Shown here: piece after piece, positions 21,439 to 27,957 of the stretch | How the letters are laid out: every line of letters begins with the position of its first letter | Position numbering within the stretch: the first letter of the stretch is position 1 | DNA from: a virus | Reading direction: 5' to 3' (one strand) | IMG/VR virus record: IMGVR_UViG_3300047497_000264 | Coordinates: 1 to 27,957 of that record | DNA: 27,957 nt | The notes under the pieces: model-generated | Told to the model about the DNA's origin: nothing | Databases searched by the model: none | What the model saw: only the letters and a program-made list of their open reading frames with translations | Program-made: the position numbers and the translations under genes

Positions 21439-22760
21439 TGGTTGCCTGACTTGAGCGCGGCGCCCATCATCACGTCGTGATATGGCTGTTGAACCGCGCC
21501 TTTTTCATCGAACGGGGACGCGGCATCACTCGGATCGCCTGGAAGGAAATAAAGTGGGAACGAAAGCGACATGATCGGCCGCTGACGAAGCAAACCAATC
21601 GCTTTGACCTGCTCGGCGGCCCAGATCGGGGGCGACTTGCTGGCCGGCCGCGTTCCCCATTCGGTCATCGCCAGCGGTTTGCCAACCGCTGTTGCAACCA
21701 GTTCGGCGGCGTGGGCCGCGGCCGCCACCTGCTCTGCAGAACCGACGTAGCTGTGAATGTTCACAAAATCGCAGAATTTATACGCGCCCAGAGTCTGGAG
21801 ATTGGTGACCCACGACAGGCTGTTCAGCGTCGAGGGCGCGATTACCAGGTAACCCTTGGCGTGGAGAATCGGATAGGCAACTTCCATCAGATGCGCGAGC
21901 TGCTGAACGTTGCCGGTGTAATAAGTGCCGGTGTTGACTTCGTTGCCGATCTCAACGTAGGCAGCGCCAGTGATAGATGGGGGCGGAATCGCCGAGCACC
22001 AGCCGGACCAATCCGCATCTGATGGCGCCGATCCGCGCGGCGTTGAGTTCTGGAAGTTCGCCACCAGGATCACTTTCACGCCGGCCTGATTCCAAGCAGG
22101 CAGATAGTGATAGTAACTCGCCGGCTGATGCGTTTTGAACGTGCCCTCCGTCCAGACGCGCAGCCTCGTGATTCCGGCCGCTTTGCAAAACGACAAATAT
22201 TGCGGATGCGTCGAAAGATCGATCAGCGGATCGCTGACGCCGGCAGCGTTGATTCCTATCACGCTCGGAGTGACCTGGATGAACGGGGATCCGCTGAAAG
22301 ACAAAAGCGAGATGTTGCAGAAGCCGCCTGCTGGCGAAAGATAACGAACATATCGAACCGGCGCCGTCGACGTCAGCGAATAGACACCAAATGCAGCCGG
22401 CGGTGAGTCGATTTTCAAAAGCGTGATCGCATCGGAGAAATCCGGCGAATTAGCGCCTTGAAAGATGCCGCCAGCCATGCGCTGGCTAAAACCCGGACGT
22501 GGCGCGAATGAAACCGCACCTGGCAGAAATTGCGAATGCAGGTCATACCCAACCCAAGCGCCGTCGGCCGTTGGCGCGTCGAAATAATCGCCTTTGATTC
22601 CGTCGACGGCCTTCGCGATCGTGTTGCCTTTGGATTGCCAGCTTCCGGGCGTGCCGATCAGATCACCGCTCAGGCGCGTCGTCGGCAGCGTTGCCGGCGC
22701 CGCCGCTGCGTGGGCCAGGTGAATCGTCAGGATGATCAGAATCGCGATCAATCGTCGCAT
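21435..22760 (-). CDS. Secreted glycoside hydrolase, clan A-type TIM barrel
   Basis: A 441-aa exported enzyme. The ATG at 22760 has GAGG nine bases upstream; an ATG at 22775 has none. MRRLIAILIILTIHLAHA is a clear signal peptide. Residues about 30-160 look like a beta-sandwich carbohydrate-binding domain (GYDLHSQFLP, VRYVRYLSP). The barrel from about 165 shows the clan GH-A acids: E274 in IGNEVN (acid/base, after strand 4) and E367 in AMTEWG (nucleophile, after strand 7). It cuts a polysaccharide, family and substrate unknown. In a lysis-like cassette it may degrade envelope or capsule glycans. Its first codons overlap the previous gene. Confidence 0.8.
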   Translation of the reverse strand: MRRLIAILIILTIHLAHAAAAPATLPTTRLSGDLIGTPGSWQSKGNTIAKAVDGIKGDYFDAPTADGAWVGYDLHSQFLPGAVSFAPRPGFSQRMAGGIFQGANSPDFSDAITLLKIDSPPAAFGVYSLTSTAPVRYVRYLSPAGGFCNISLLSFSGSPFIQVTPSVIGINAAGVSDPLIDLSTHPQYLSFCKAAGITRLRVWTEGTFKTHQPASYYHYLPAWNQAGVKVILVANFQNSTPRGSAPSDADWSGWCSAIPPPSITGAAYVEIGNEVNTGTYYTGNVQQLAHLMEVAYPILHAKGYLVIAPSTLNSLSWVTNLQTLGAYKFCDFVNIHSYVGSAEQVAAAAHAAELVATAVGKPLAMTEWGTRPASKSPPIWAAEQVKAIGLLRQRPIMSLSFPLYFLPGDPSDAASPFDEKGAVQQPYHDVMMGAALKSGNQ

Positions 22761-23133
22761 GGCGAATTTCCTCATGATGGTCGAAGTTGGGATCGATGCC
22801 GTGCATCCGAAGCAGCTCGCCGCGGAGAGCTGCTAAATTTTCCTGCTTGTTGCGCTCGTGTTTGAGCTCAATCACTTCGGTTTTCAGCCGGATGTTTTCA
22901 CTGGTGGCGATCTGCAAGGCGCTGGTTGCACTTGCAAGCTGTTCTTCCAGATGTTTGATGCGCTCTTCCTGCTCGGCATTCTGCACGCGCAGCGACCCGA
23001 CCGTGCTTTCGAGGTTGCGGATGCGTTGCAGCAAGCCTCGAATCTCCCCCATCAACGAAACAACCGCTTTAACCGCGGCAGCAAACGCCGTGAGAACGCC
23101 GATCGTCCAGTGAACCGCCTTGTTTTCAGACAT
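22663..23133 (-). CDS. Membrane-anchored coiled-coil protein, i-spanin-like candidate
   Basis: A 156-aa protein, with GGGGG four bases before the ATG. One N-terminal hydrophobic helix (about residues 9-30, TIGVLTAFAAAVKAVVSLM) is followed by a long coiled coil (31-105, LLQRIRNLESTVGSLRVQN...) and a Gly/Asp/Pro-rich tail. The layout fits an inner-membrane i-spanin or another membrane-tethered rod. The last 33 codons overlap the signal-peptide region of the hydrolase in another frame. The lipoprotein gene stands just upstream. Partnership with it is inferred. Confidence 0.7.
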   Translation of the reverse strand: MSENKAVHWTIGVLTAFAAAVKAVVSLMGEIRGLLQRIRNLESTVGSLRVQNAEQEERIKHLEEQLASATSALQIATSENIRLKTEVIELKHERNKQENLAALRGELLRMHGIDPNFDHHEEIRHATIDRDSDHPDDSPGPRSGGAGNAADDAPER

Positions 23134-23154
23134 CTCGCCCCCGCGGATCCCCGA

Positions 23155-23622
23155 TCAGCTTGCAGCCGGCTGATCGAGGCCCAGTTCGTTCAAAAGATCT
23201 CCCACGGCCTGCGACCACGGGACGGCGGGGTTTTTCCAGGACAGCGCATCGGTGAAGATTTCACGGATGCCCTGATGAGCGGTCAGAACTTTGTCAGCGG
23301 CGGCGTTGGCAACCGCTGTCATATTGGTGACAGCGTCGCTCTTTTTCTTCGCGAGCAGAGCAAGGCCGGCAGAGGTGAGTCCGAACAGCCCGACCAATGA
23401 TTCAAGTCCCACCTTCACCGCGCCGACGGCCGGAGCAGCACCGGGAATCAGTTCTTCAAGAATTCCCACCGCCGGCTGCGTGGTTGCATTCGCAACCTCC
23501 TGAGTTCCCTGCTGCAGCTTGGCGGCATCAGCCGATGCGGTCTGCAGTTGTGCCGACGTGCAGCCGGCGACCAGGCCAATAATCAAAATCGAGCAGGTGA
23601 GTAAAATGGATTTGATCCGCAT
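23155..23622 (-). CDS. Lipoprotein, o-spanin-like candidate
   Basis: A 155-aa exported lipoprotein. The ATG at 23622 has GAGG upstream. The signal MRIKSILLTCSILIIGLVAG ends in a lipobox (LVAGC, Cys about residue 21). A Gln/Ala/Thr-rich linker follows, then a hydrophobic Gly-rich section (about 70-92) and a helical C-terminus. It lies directly before a membrane coiled-coil gene, the two partners expected of a two-component spanin that joins inner and outer membranes during lysis. The order is the reverse of the lambda Rz/Rz1 order and the protein is larger than typical o-spanins, so other lipoprotein roles remain possible. Confidence 0.7.
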   Translation of the reverse strand: MRIKSILLTCSILIIGLVAGCTSAQLQTASADAAKLQQGTQEVANATTQPAVGILEELIPGAAPAVGAVKVGLESLVGLFGLTSAGLALLAKKKSDAVTNMTAVANAAADKVLTAHQGIREIFTDALSWKNPAVPWSQAVGDLLNELGLDQPAAS

Positions 23623-23699
23623 GCAGCGCCTCGGTTGGTGTGAATCCTGTTGCAAAAGCCCTCACTGCTTGGATAGCGGCAATGCGATTTGCATCGAAC

Positions 23700-23963
23700 T
23701 TAATTCTCCGTCAGGATCGATCTGATCTGCGCGATTCCAGCTGCGATCCACTTGCGCACCGCAGCTTCGGACACGCCGGCAGAATCGGCGATCTCCTGAT
23801 TCGTCTGCCCGTTGCTCCAGGCGATCAATGCGCTGCGAATCTTGGGTGAAAGCGCGGCGACGTGAACGTCGAGAAAATCGCGCTGCTCGATGACCGTCGT
23901 AAAATCGGGAGCCGCGGCCGCTGGCGCAGCGCGGTCAGATGGACTGGAGGACTTCGTAGCCAA
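23700..23963 (-). CDS. Sigma region 4-like C-terminal half of a split regulator
   Basis: An 87-aa protein, from a TTG at 23963 with GAGAGG upstream, overlapping the end of the preceding half by 29 bases in the +1 frame. Residues 35-85 form sigma region 4: LDVHVAALSPKIRSALIAW, NQEIADSAGVSEAAVRKWI, then a closing helix. It matches the C-terminal half of the intact sigma-like protein at 20965-21438 in layout. It may be translated separately, joined by a +1 frameshift, or be half of a broken gene. Confidence 0.6.
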   Translation of the reverse strand: MATKSSSPSDRAAPAAAAPDFTTVIEQRDFLDVHVAALSPKIRSALIAWSNGQTNQEIADSAGVSEAAVRKWIAAGIAQIRSILTEN

Positions 23964-24180
23964 TGTCCGCCTCTCTGATCGGACGCCGCTTGCAGACCAG
24001 GCGGTAAACGGCCGATCGCATTGCCAGAAAGAGTATGTCTGAAGAGGTGGGACGCTGACCGGCGCTGCGCGTGGCCAAAAGCCCGGCCAGATAGGCCGTT
24101 TGCCAACAATCATCCCGGTCGCTTCCATGCGGCCGCACCTGCGCAACCACGGCGCTTGCAAGCCTTCCAAGCCTGTCCAC
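23935..24180 (-). CDS. Sigma region 2-like N-terminal half of a split regulator
   Basis: An 81-aa protein. The GTG start at 24180 has GGAG six bases upstream and lines up with the first residue of the intact paralogue (LASAVVAQVRPHGSDRDDCW against GFAKYVVSEIKPNRGDSESA). The frame is open back to a TTG at 24240. It contains a region 2-like helical domain (CWQTAYLAGLLATRS, AMRSAVYRLVCKRRP) and ends TCC ATC TGA just where the paralogue's acidic linker begins. The promoter-like TATAAT and palindrome at 24230-24245 lie 50 bases upstream. Confidence 0.6.
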   Translation of the reverse strand: MDRLGRLASAVVAQVRPHGSDRDDCWQTAYLAGLLATRSAGQRPTSSDILFLAMRSAVYRLVCKRRPIREADIGYEVLQSI

Positions 24181-24229
24181 AGCAAACTCCGATTCACAAA
24201 ACTGCCCGGTCCCGATCGCTGAAGCTGCT

Positions 24230-24245
24230 AATTGCAGCAATTATA
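24230..24245 (-). promoter_or_regulatory. -10 element with overlapping palindrome
   Basis: A perfect TATAAT on the minus strand (24245-24240) overlaps the 13-base palindrome AATTGCTGCAATT (24242-24230). No good -35 lies at normal distance, so it may need an activator. It would begin a transcript about 50 bases before the split sigma-like genes; the palindrome could be an operator. Confidence 0.4.
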
Positions 24246-24249
24246 CGGT

Positions 24250-24738
24250 CTACGCGCCCAAGATGATCGAAACCGCATCCGCCGTGGCCACCGCCGGCGT
24301 CGCCGCGGTTACCTGGTCGTGATACAGATCTTCGTCAAAGGGCTCGTTTTTGATTTTTGCCAGCTCGGCCGCAAGGCGCGTCGCTTCGTCTTTCCACGCC
24401 GGCACGCGCCGATCGGAGCCCTTGAACACAATCACTGCGCTGCCTTGCTCAAAACGGCCCCCGGCGGCCTTGCGGCAGCGCATGGCGACTTTGATTTCAT
24501 TCCAGGCTTTATAGAGGTCGGTTTGCAGCGCTGAGAGAATGCCGGCGGCGTGGATCAGATCCTGAGGAAGGATGACAGTGACGGGCGTGTCCTGGATGGC
24601 GGTCTTGAGGCCGGCGAGGTAATCCCGCGCTCGCGATCGCAGCTCAGTGAAAGTGGTTGCGTTGGTGAGACCCGCCGGTGCTACGGCGATTGCGGTTTTG
24701 GGGCGGGGTTTGGCCGGTGGTCTTTTTGGAGTTGGCAC
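24250..24738 (-). CDS. Hypothetical early-region protein
   Basis: A 162-aa protein beginning with GTG at 24738. A basic Pro/Lys start (PTPKRPPAKPRPKT) leads to helical segments (TELRSRARDYLAGLKTAIQ; LIHAAGILSALQTDLYKAWN) and a Lys/Ala/Glu-rich section, then an acidic Ala/Thr-rich end. The start lies inside the preceding gene, which overlaps it by 58 bases. No enzymatic motif. Function unknown. Confidence 0.6.
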   Translation of the reverse strand: MPTPKRPPAKPRPKTAIAVAPAGLTNATTFTELRSRARDYLAGLKTAIQDTPVTVILPQDLIHAAGILSALQTDLYKAWNEIKVAMRCRKAAGGRFEQGSAVIVFKGSDRRVPAWKDEATRLAAELAKIKNEPFDEDLYHDQVTAATPAVATADAVSIILGA

Positions 24739-24953
24739 ATCGAAGTGGATAGCGGCGCGATGGCCAGGTTCGAACCGGGATTTTCCGGCGGGCGCCCTGC
24801 CGGTCGATCGTCAACAACCCGGATCTCCCAAAGCCGTGCAATTTCCCGCAATCCGTGAGCTGCATTTACCAGGCCGGCTTCGCCCACCATTTTGGCAATG
24901 TGACGAAGTTCGGTGACGGTCTCCCTGGCTAAAGCGGCGGTGTCGCGATTCAT
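24681..24953 (-). CDS. Hypothetical early-region protein
   Basis: A 90-aa protein, ATG at 24953 in ATGA with the preceding stop. The N-terminal 45 residues are helical (TAALARETVTELRHIAKMVG, AHGLREIARLWEIRV); the rest is Pro/Arg-rich and probably disordered, and overlaps the next gene in another frame. Family unknown. Confidence 0.5.
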   Translation of the reverse strand: MNRDTAALARETVTELRHIAKMVGEAGLVNAAHGLREIARLWEIRVVDDRPAGRPPENPGSNLAIAPLSTSMCQLQKDHRPNPAPKPQSP

Positions 24954-25588
24954 TGTTTCACCGATTGCATCGCGTGTCGGACGGCCGCCAGCTCCACCGG
25001 CGAAACGTCCCACTCAGCCAGGATCTCCATCAACGAGCCGGCGACGGGGCGCAGCAGGTAAGGATCGACCGGGGGCGACGGATGCCAGTTGGCTTCCCAG
25101 AGAAGAAAGTAATTTGAGAGATTGTGACGCGGACGAACCGGAAGCGGTATGAACGGAGTCAGCGCCTTGATCGAAAGCCTCGATAGTTTTCCGGTGAACG
25201 AGAGCGCTGGAAGCGTCCATCGGACGCGCTCATCTGTAACGCGGCGGCGCTCCGGATTGTAGATGTAATGACAACCGCCCGTTAATTGCCATTCGCCTTT
25301 GCCGGTAGCAACGTCCCACGTGTACGTTGTTTGGGCTTGCCAATGACACTCAGAAACATGCGCCCGCGAAATCGCCAGCTTGGGCTGGCCGGCGAGATTG
25401 AGGCCCGCGGCGACGATCGCCGCATTAACCTCCAGCAGTCGACCGCCCCGCGCGAGCACCTTATAGCCCCGCATCACGTCGAGATCGATCGTCGTCGCTG
25501 CTCTGGGGTTCGCCTCGATCGCCCGCTCGTAGGATTCCAGCTTTTCAAGTGCGGCCGACTGCGTCATCTCGATGGTTGTGCTGTTCAT
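24950..25588 (-). CDS. Hypothetical early-region protein, 212 aa
   Basis: One of the longest early genes here. A helical start (AALEKLESYERAIEANPRA) precedes a mixed alpha/beta part with many aromatic residues (ECHWQAQTTYTWDVATGKGE, FLLWEANWHPSPP) and a C-terminal helix (LMEILAEWDVSPVELAAVRH). AAGGA lies some way before the ATG. I recognise no fold or catalytic motif. It is soluble, without a signal peptide, and its stop overlaps the next start by four bases. Confidence 0.6.
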   Translation of the reverse strand: MNSTTIEMTQSAALEKLESYERAIEANPRAATTIDLDVMRGYKVLARGGRLLEVNAAIVAAGLNLAGQPKLAISRAHVSECHWQAQTTYTWDVATGKGEWQLTGGCHYIYNPERRRVTDERVRWTLPALSFTGKLSRLSIKALTPFIPLPVRPRHNLSNYFLLWEANWHPSPPVDPYLLRPVAGSLMEILAEWDVSPVELAAVRHAMQSVKQ

Positions 25589-25649
25589 CTGTCACCAATT
25601 CCTTTTTTTGTTGCTTCATCGGCCGTTTCTGAGATACTTCGCTTCTCCG

Positions 25650-25684
25650 CCGGTTTCCCCGGATGAGGTTCCCCCCCTCCTCAT
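25650..25684 (-). other. Paired hairpins in the 25589-25684 gap
   Basis: Directly after the stop at 25685, ATGAGG and CCTCAT pair around a G-rich ten-base loop (25684-25663), then CCGG and CCGG pair around a five-base loop (25662-25650). No T-run follows, so this is more likely a processing or stability element than a terminator. The G-run might also be exposed to ribosomes. Confidence 0.35.
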
Positions 25685-25990
25685 TCACCCGGCGGATTTT
25701 TCTTGCGCCGCGGGAGCGAAGGCCTCGTCCGCGGCAACCGATTGCTTGATCTGAATCAACTTGGCCTTAATGAGGATCGCCCGATCAGACCGAAGTACCT
25801 GAGCTTTGTTGAGCTGACTTATTCGATCCTGCATTTTCTCCAAGGAGCCGTTGGCCTTTTCTTTTGTGGGTTGCATCATGATTTCCAGCATCGAGATGCA
25901 CGAATTTTCCATGAGGGGCCTTTGCAGCCATGCGTCCACCGCGTCCAAAAGTAAATCAAGTTCCTGAGTTGTGAGTTCCGCGCTTTGCAT
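25685..25990 (-). CDS. Hypothetical helical protein
   Basis: A 101-aa protein with AAGG before its ATG. It is almost all helix: TTQELDLLLDAVDAWLQRPL, then a Met-rich stretch (SMLEIMMQPTKEKANGSLEK) and a coiled coil (RISQLNKAQVLRSDRAILIK). The C-terminus is Ala/Pro-rich. Paired hairpins follow. No family identified. Confidence 0.6.
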   Translation of the reverse strand: MQSAELTTQELDLLLDAVDAWLQRPLMENSCISMLEIMMQPTKEKANGSLEKMQDRISQLNKAQVLRSDRAILIKAKLIQIKQSVAADEAFAPAAQEKSAG

Positions 25991-26010
25991 TGTGTTGCCT
26001 TGGTGAATGG

Positions 26011-26430
26011 TTAAACGGTGGTGACTGCAATTCCAGGATAAAGCGATCGCACCAGATGCTCGGCGACTTTCGCCGCGGCGTCCCTGTTCGCCGGCGTGTC
26101 GGCCGTGTTGAGAATGTGAAGCATTTCTCCCACGTCGATATGCAGACTCTCATCTTCCGCATCATAAGCCGCAGGAGCGATCCGCCGGCAACCCGGGAAA
26201 TGTAAGGTCGTCACCATTAGCGCTTTCATCGCGTTTGAAAACGCCTGCTCGTAGCCTTTTCCGACGCGCTGATACAGACTCACGCCGATCGCCGGCTTGA
26301 GCTGGGCCCAGCAAGGCCGGCAGAGTGTCTGGCCGCTTTGCTTGCCTCTGCTGCATGACGGGCACACCGTCGATCGCAGACTCGTCACCAGCAGCTTCAT
26401 GGGGATTTTTGAAAAGTCGTCAGTGATCAT
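26011..26430 (-). CDS. Hypothetical protein with zinc-finger N-terminus
   Basis: A 139-aa protein. C23-x2-C26 (CPSC) and C37-x2-C40 (CRPC) form a compact zinc ribbon. The middle is helical with a second Cys at GCRR; the C-terminal half (about 95-139, GEMLHILNTADTPANRDAAA) is helical. The start is TGATG-coupled to the preceding gene. It may bind nucleic acid; no more specific role can be supported. Confidence 0.65.
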   Translation of the reverse strand: MITDDFSKIPMKLLVTSLRSTVCPSCSRGKQSGQTLCRPCWAQLKPAIGVSLYQRVGKGYEQAFSNAMKALMVTTLHFPGCRRIAPAAYDAEDESLHIDVGEMLHILNTADTPANRDAAAKVAEHLVRSLYPGIAVTTV

Positions 26431-26657
26431 CAGTTTCTTTCCTCAGGTAAAAAGCTCCGTGTGAAAAGAGCCGCTCGCAGCGGCATTCCCATTTCGTTGG
26501 CCATCGCACGTGCCTCGCTGGCGAAGATCTCGAGTCGATCGCGGCTGTCGGCGATCATGGGCTGAGTTCCACCAGGCACAACGCGGCGCAGCACGCCCTC
26601 ATCTCCATCGGGATCCACGACGACCCACGCCCATAGCTCGGCGACCTTGCGGCTCAT
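26430..26657 (-). CDS. Hypothetical small protein
   Basis: A 75-aa protein. Strands at the start (VAELWAWVVVDPDGDEGVLR) and a helix (RLEIFASEARAMANEMGMPL), then RAALFTRSFLPEERN: a compact alpha/beta layout common for phage early proteins. Couples upstream by ATGA and downstream by TGATG. Function not recognised. Confidence 0.6.
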   Translation of the reverse strand: MSRKVAELWAWVVVDPDGDEGVLRRVVPGGTQPMIADSRDRLEIFASEARAMANEMGMPLRAALFTRSFLPEERN

Positions 26658-26941
26658 TCTCCGTGCTCCTGGATGATCACCCGGGCAGATCCCGGGATTT
26701 GATTTGCCATTACTCCGGCGACGTGGCGCAGTCCGCCAGCCGACATTCCCTGCGCCACGATGACAATCATTTCGTTATTTGCCATCGAGAGAAAAGGACC
26801 ATCGTCTCGGACCTCCAGATGAGAAGCTCTCTGCTTTTCCATCAGCTTTCCCGCCATGAAGAACAGCGCCCTGCAGGCGTCGCGGGCGCTCAGGTGGTCG
26901 AGCAGGACGCCAATCGTCAACTTTGCTTCATCGATCGTCAT
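26654..26941 (-). CDS. Hypothetical small protein
   Basis: A 95-aa protein beginning TIDEAKLTIGVLLDHLSARD, with helices and a short strand region (GPFLSMANNEMIVIVAQGMS), ending in a VMANQIPGSARVIIQEHGE segment. Four-base ATGA overlaps on both sides. No family recognised. Confidence 0.6.
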   Translation of the reverse strand: MTIDEAKLTIGVLLDHLSARDACRALFFMAGKLMEKQRASHLEVRDDGPFLSMANNEMIVIVAQGMSAGGLRHVAGVMANQIPGSARVIIQEHGE

Positions 26942-27192
26942 GAGCGCCTCCGTTTTGGTTTGGTGGCCAGCGCCAACTGGCCGGCCTTCATCTTCGACAT
27001 TTCGAGCAGATCAATATTTCCCTGGATCGACGCGGCGATCTCATTCAGATTCTGCAGCATCGGCGGATTCTGATCGGCGAGTTCCCGGCAGCGGTTGATC
27101 CAGATCTGGCTGTACTTCAAACAGCCGAACATGGCAGCGCGGCGCTCTCGCGGGGCCATCGGCTGCGGTGGTTTAGCGAGTTTCATGCTCAT
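26938..27192 (-). CDS. Hypothetical small basic protein
   Basis: An 84-aa protein with a Pro/Lys start (KLAKPPQPMAPRERRAA), a central helical region (KYSQIWINRCRELADQN, NEIAASIQGNIDLLEMSK) and a strongly basic end (KPKRRRS). It may bind DNA or RNA. ATGA-coupled on both sides. Confidence 0.6.
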   Translation of the reverse strand: MSMKLAKPPQPMAPRERRAAMFGCLKYSQIWINRCRELADQNPPMLQNLNEIAASIQGNIDLLEMSKMKAGQLALATKPKRRRS

Positions 27193-27533
27193 GCGGCTCT
27201 TCCGCGATAGCGTTTGGACTCCGGTGCCGCTTCCCAGCTCGGCATTCTCATCCCCTGGCCATCGGAGCGGTGCATCGCCGGCATCAGTCCCCGCACGTCG
27301 GCGAGACTCTCAGCCAGGTCGAGCATCTCGCGAGATTGAAGGATCGCACCGATCAAAGGTTCGCCGCCATGACTCTGCATCAGCACCAGGGCACAGCCCA
27401 CGCAGTTCATCAGGCGCGTCACCGCGGCGATCGCACGCCGCCGATCGACGGCGCAGCTCGCCGGCTCCCAGCCGATTCGCACCACGTTGCCGGCTTCATC
27501 AAGCTCGTGAATCACTCGCGCTCCCTGGTCCAT
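27189..27533 (-). CDS. Hypothetical protein
   Basis: A 114-aa protein. Start at 27533, with GGGG five bases before the ATG; earlier in-frame ATGs overlap the preceding gene. It opens with a beta hairpin (ARVIHELDEAGNVVRIGW), then a helix with AVTRLMNCVGCALVLMQSHG and a further helix (REMLDLAESLADVRGL). Two closely spaced cysteines (CVGC) do not make a full metal site. Function unknown. Confidence 0.6.
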   Translation of the reverse strand: MDQGARVIHELDEAGNVVRIGWEPASCAVDRRRAIAAVTRLMNCVGCALVLMQSHGGEPLIGAILQSREMLDLAESLADVRGLMPAMHRSDGQGMRMPSWEAAPESKRYRGRAA

Positions 27534-27546
27534 TATCGCCCCTTTG

Positions 27547-27957
27547 TTAGTTCCGCTCCGACAGCGGCCGCGGCTTGGCGCCGCGTTTAAGTTGATCCTC
27601 CATCGACGGCACCCATTCATCGGCACGCGCTCTGCAAAACAAATGATCGAATCGTTTGAACTTTGTCCTTACGTCCACCGATGCCGGCAGCGAGAGCGTC
27701 ATGGCAATCACCTGGTTAACCACGCCAATAGCCTCAAGCTCGTTCTCCTGATGGCCGCTATCAGAGGTCCATCCGCTGCCGCCGCTCTTTAGGGTGAGAG
27801 TCAGCGCGTCGAGGTTGGTGTGAAATGCCCGGAGGTGAGCGCCTTTTGGCTTGACGTATTTAACCGGACCGTCTCTGCTCCCGATCGAAAAGAATTCGAT
27901 CTCGCAGATCATGAGATGCGCCAGCTTTTGAATTTCGTCGATTCGTTTAAGGTCCAT
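27547..27957 (-). CDS. Hypothetical protein at the right edge
   Basis: A 136-aa protein whose ATG is the last base of the window, so the start and its signals cannot be judged. An N-terminal helix (DLKRIDEIQKLAHLMICEIE) is followed by a mixed middle with Gly/Ser loop (LKSGGSGWTSDSGHQENELE) and a helix (GVVNQVIAMTLSLPA), then basic segments. No family is recognised. It is the most upstream gene of the leftward transcript seen here. Confidence 0.55.
   Translation of the reverse strand: MDLKRIDEIQKLAHLMICEIEFFSIGSRDGPVKYVKPKGAHLRAFHTNLDALTLTLKSGGSGWTSDSGHQENELEAIGVVNQVIAMTLSLPASVDVRTKFKRFDHLFCRARADEWVPSMEDQLKRGAKPRPLSERN

Noticed and set aside
1-27957. CRISPR array or insertion sequence
   Set aside because: No regularly spaced direct repeats and no transposase-like frame were seen on either strand.

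Overview
This window reads as most of a temperate siphovirus-type prophage or integrative element in a GC-rich bacterium. Evidence: an intact late region in lambda-like order on the minus strand (small terminase, GpA-type large terminase, gpW-like connector, lambda-type portal, S49 protease/scaffold, capsid, tail completion, tail tube, a frameshifted chaperone pair, tape measure) and a XerC/D-type tyrosine recombinase at the left edge. A secreted enzyme and a lipoprotein in the lysis region fit a host with an outer membrane. The style of the small proteins would fit a planctomycete or relative, but nothing here proves the phylum.

Left arm (1-3240). An intact tyrosine recombinase is followed by a 28-bp dif-like sequence at 1040-1067, a small two-helix membrane protein, and two minus-strand accessory genes, one a zinc ribbon. 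A short AT-richer control region (2488-2616) carries two divergent promoters with direct- and inverted-repeat operators between them. Both predicted transcripts start at or next to the start codon. The rightward promoter serves a RelE/HigB-type toxin and an XRE-family antitoxin.

Late region (20670 down to 3242, minus strand). Packaging genes come first, with a tRNA-Ala(GGC) gene overlapping the end of the small terminase. Head genes follow, then an unusual block of three beta-rich proteins (a fibre-like protein, an fn3-like protein and a connector with a duplicated domain) placed behind a strong terminator after the capsid gene. Tail genes come last. The two tail chaperones are linked by a -1 slippery A-tract (7311-7317), and the downstream frame carries a cysteine cluster. 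Only two unfamiliar genes follow the tape measure, so the tail tip is unrecognised.

Right arm (20804-27957, minus strand). Small genes, many overlapping by 4 bases (ATGA), run from the right edge through a promoter/operator and a split sigma-like gene pair. Then come a lipoprotein, a membrane coiled-coil protein, a secreted clan-A-type glycoside hydrolase, an intact sigma-like protein and a small membrane protein. The likely flow is early genes, then sigma-like late activators, then lysis and morphogenesis genes. No replication gene, classical endolysin or CRISPR array was seen. Many structural genes use a run of five or six Gs as their ribosome binding site.
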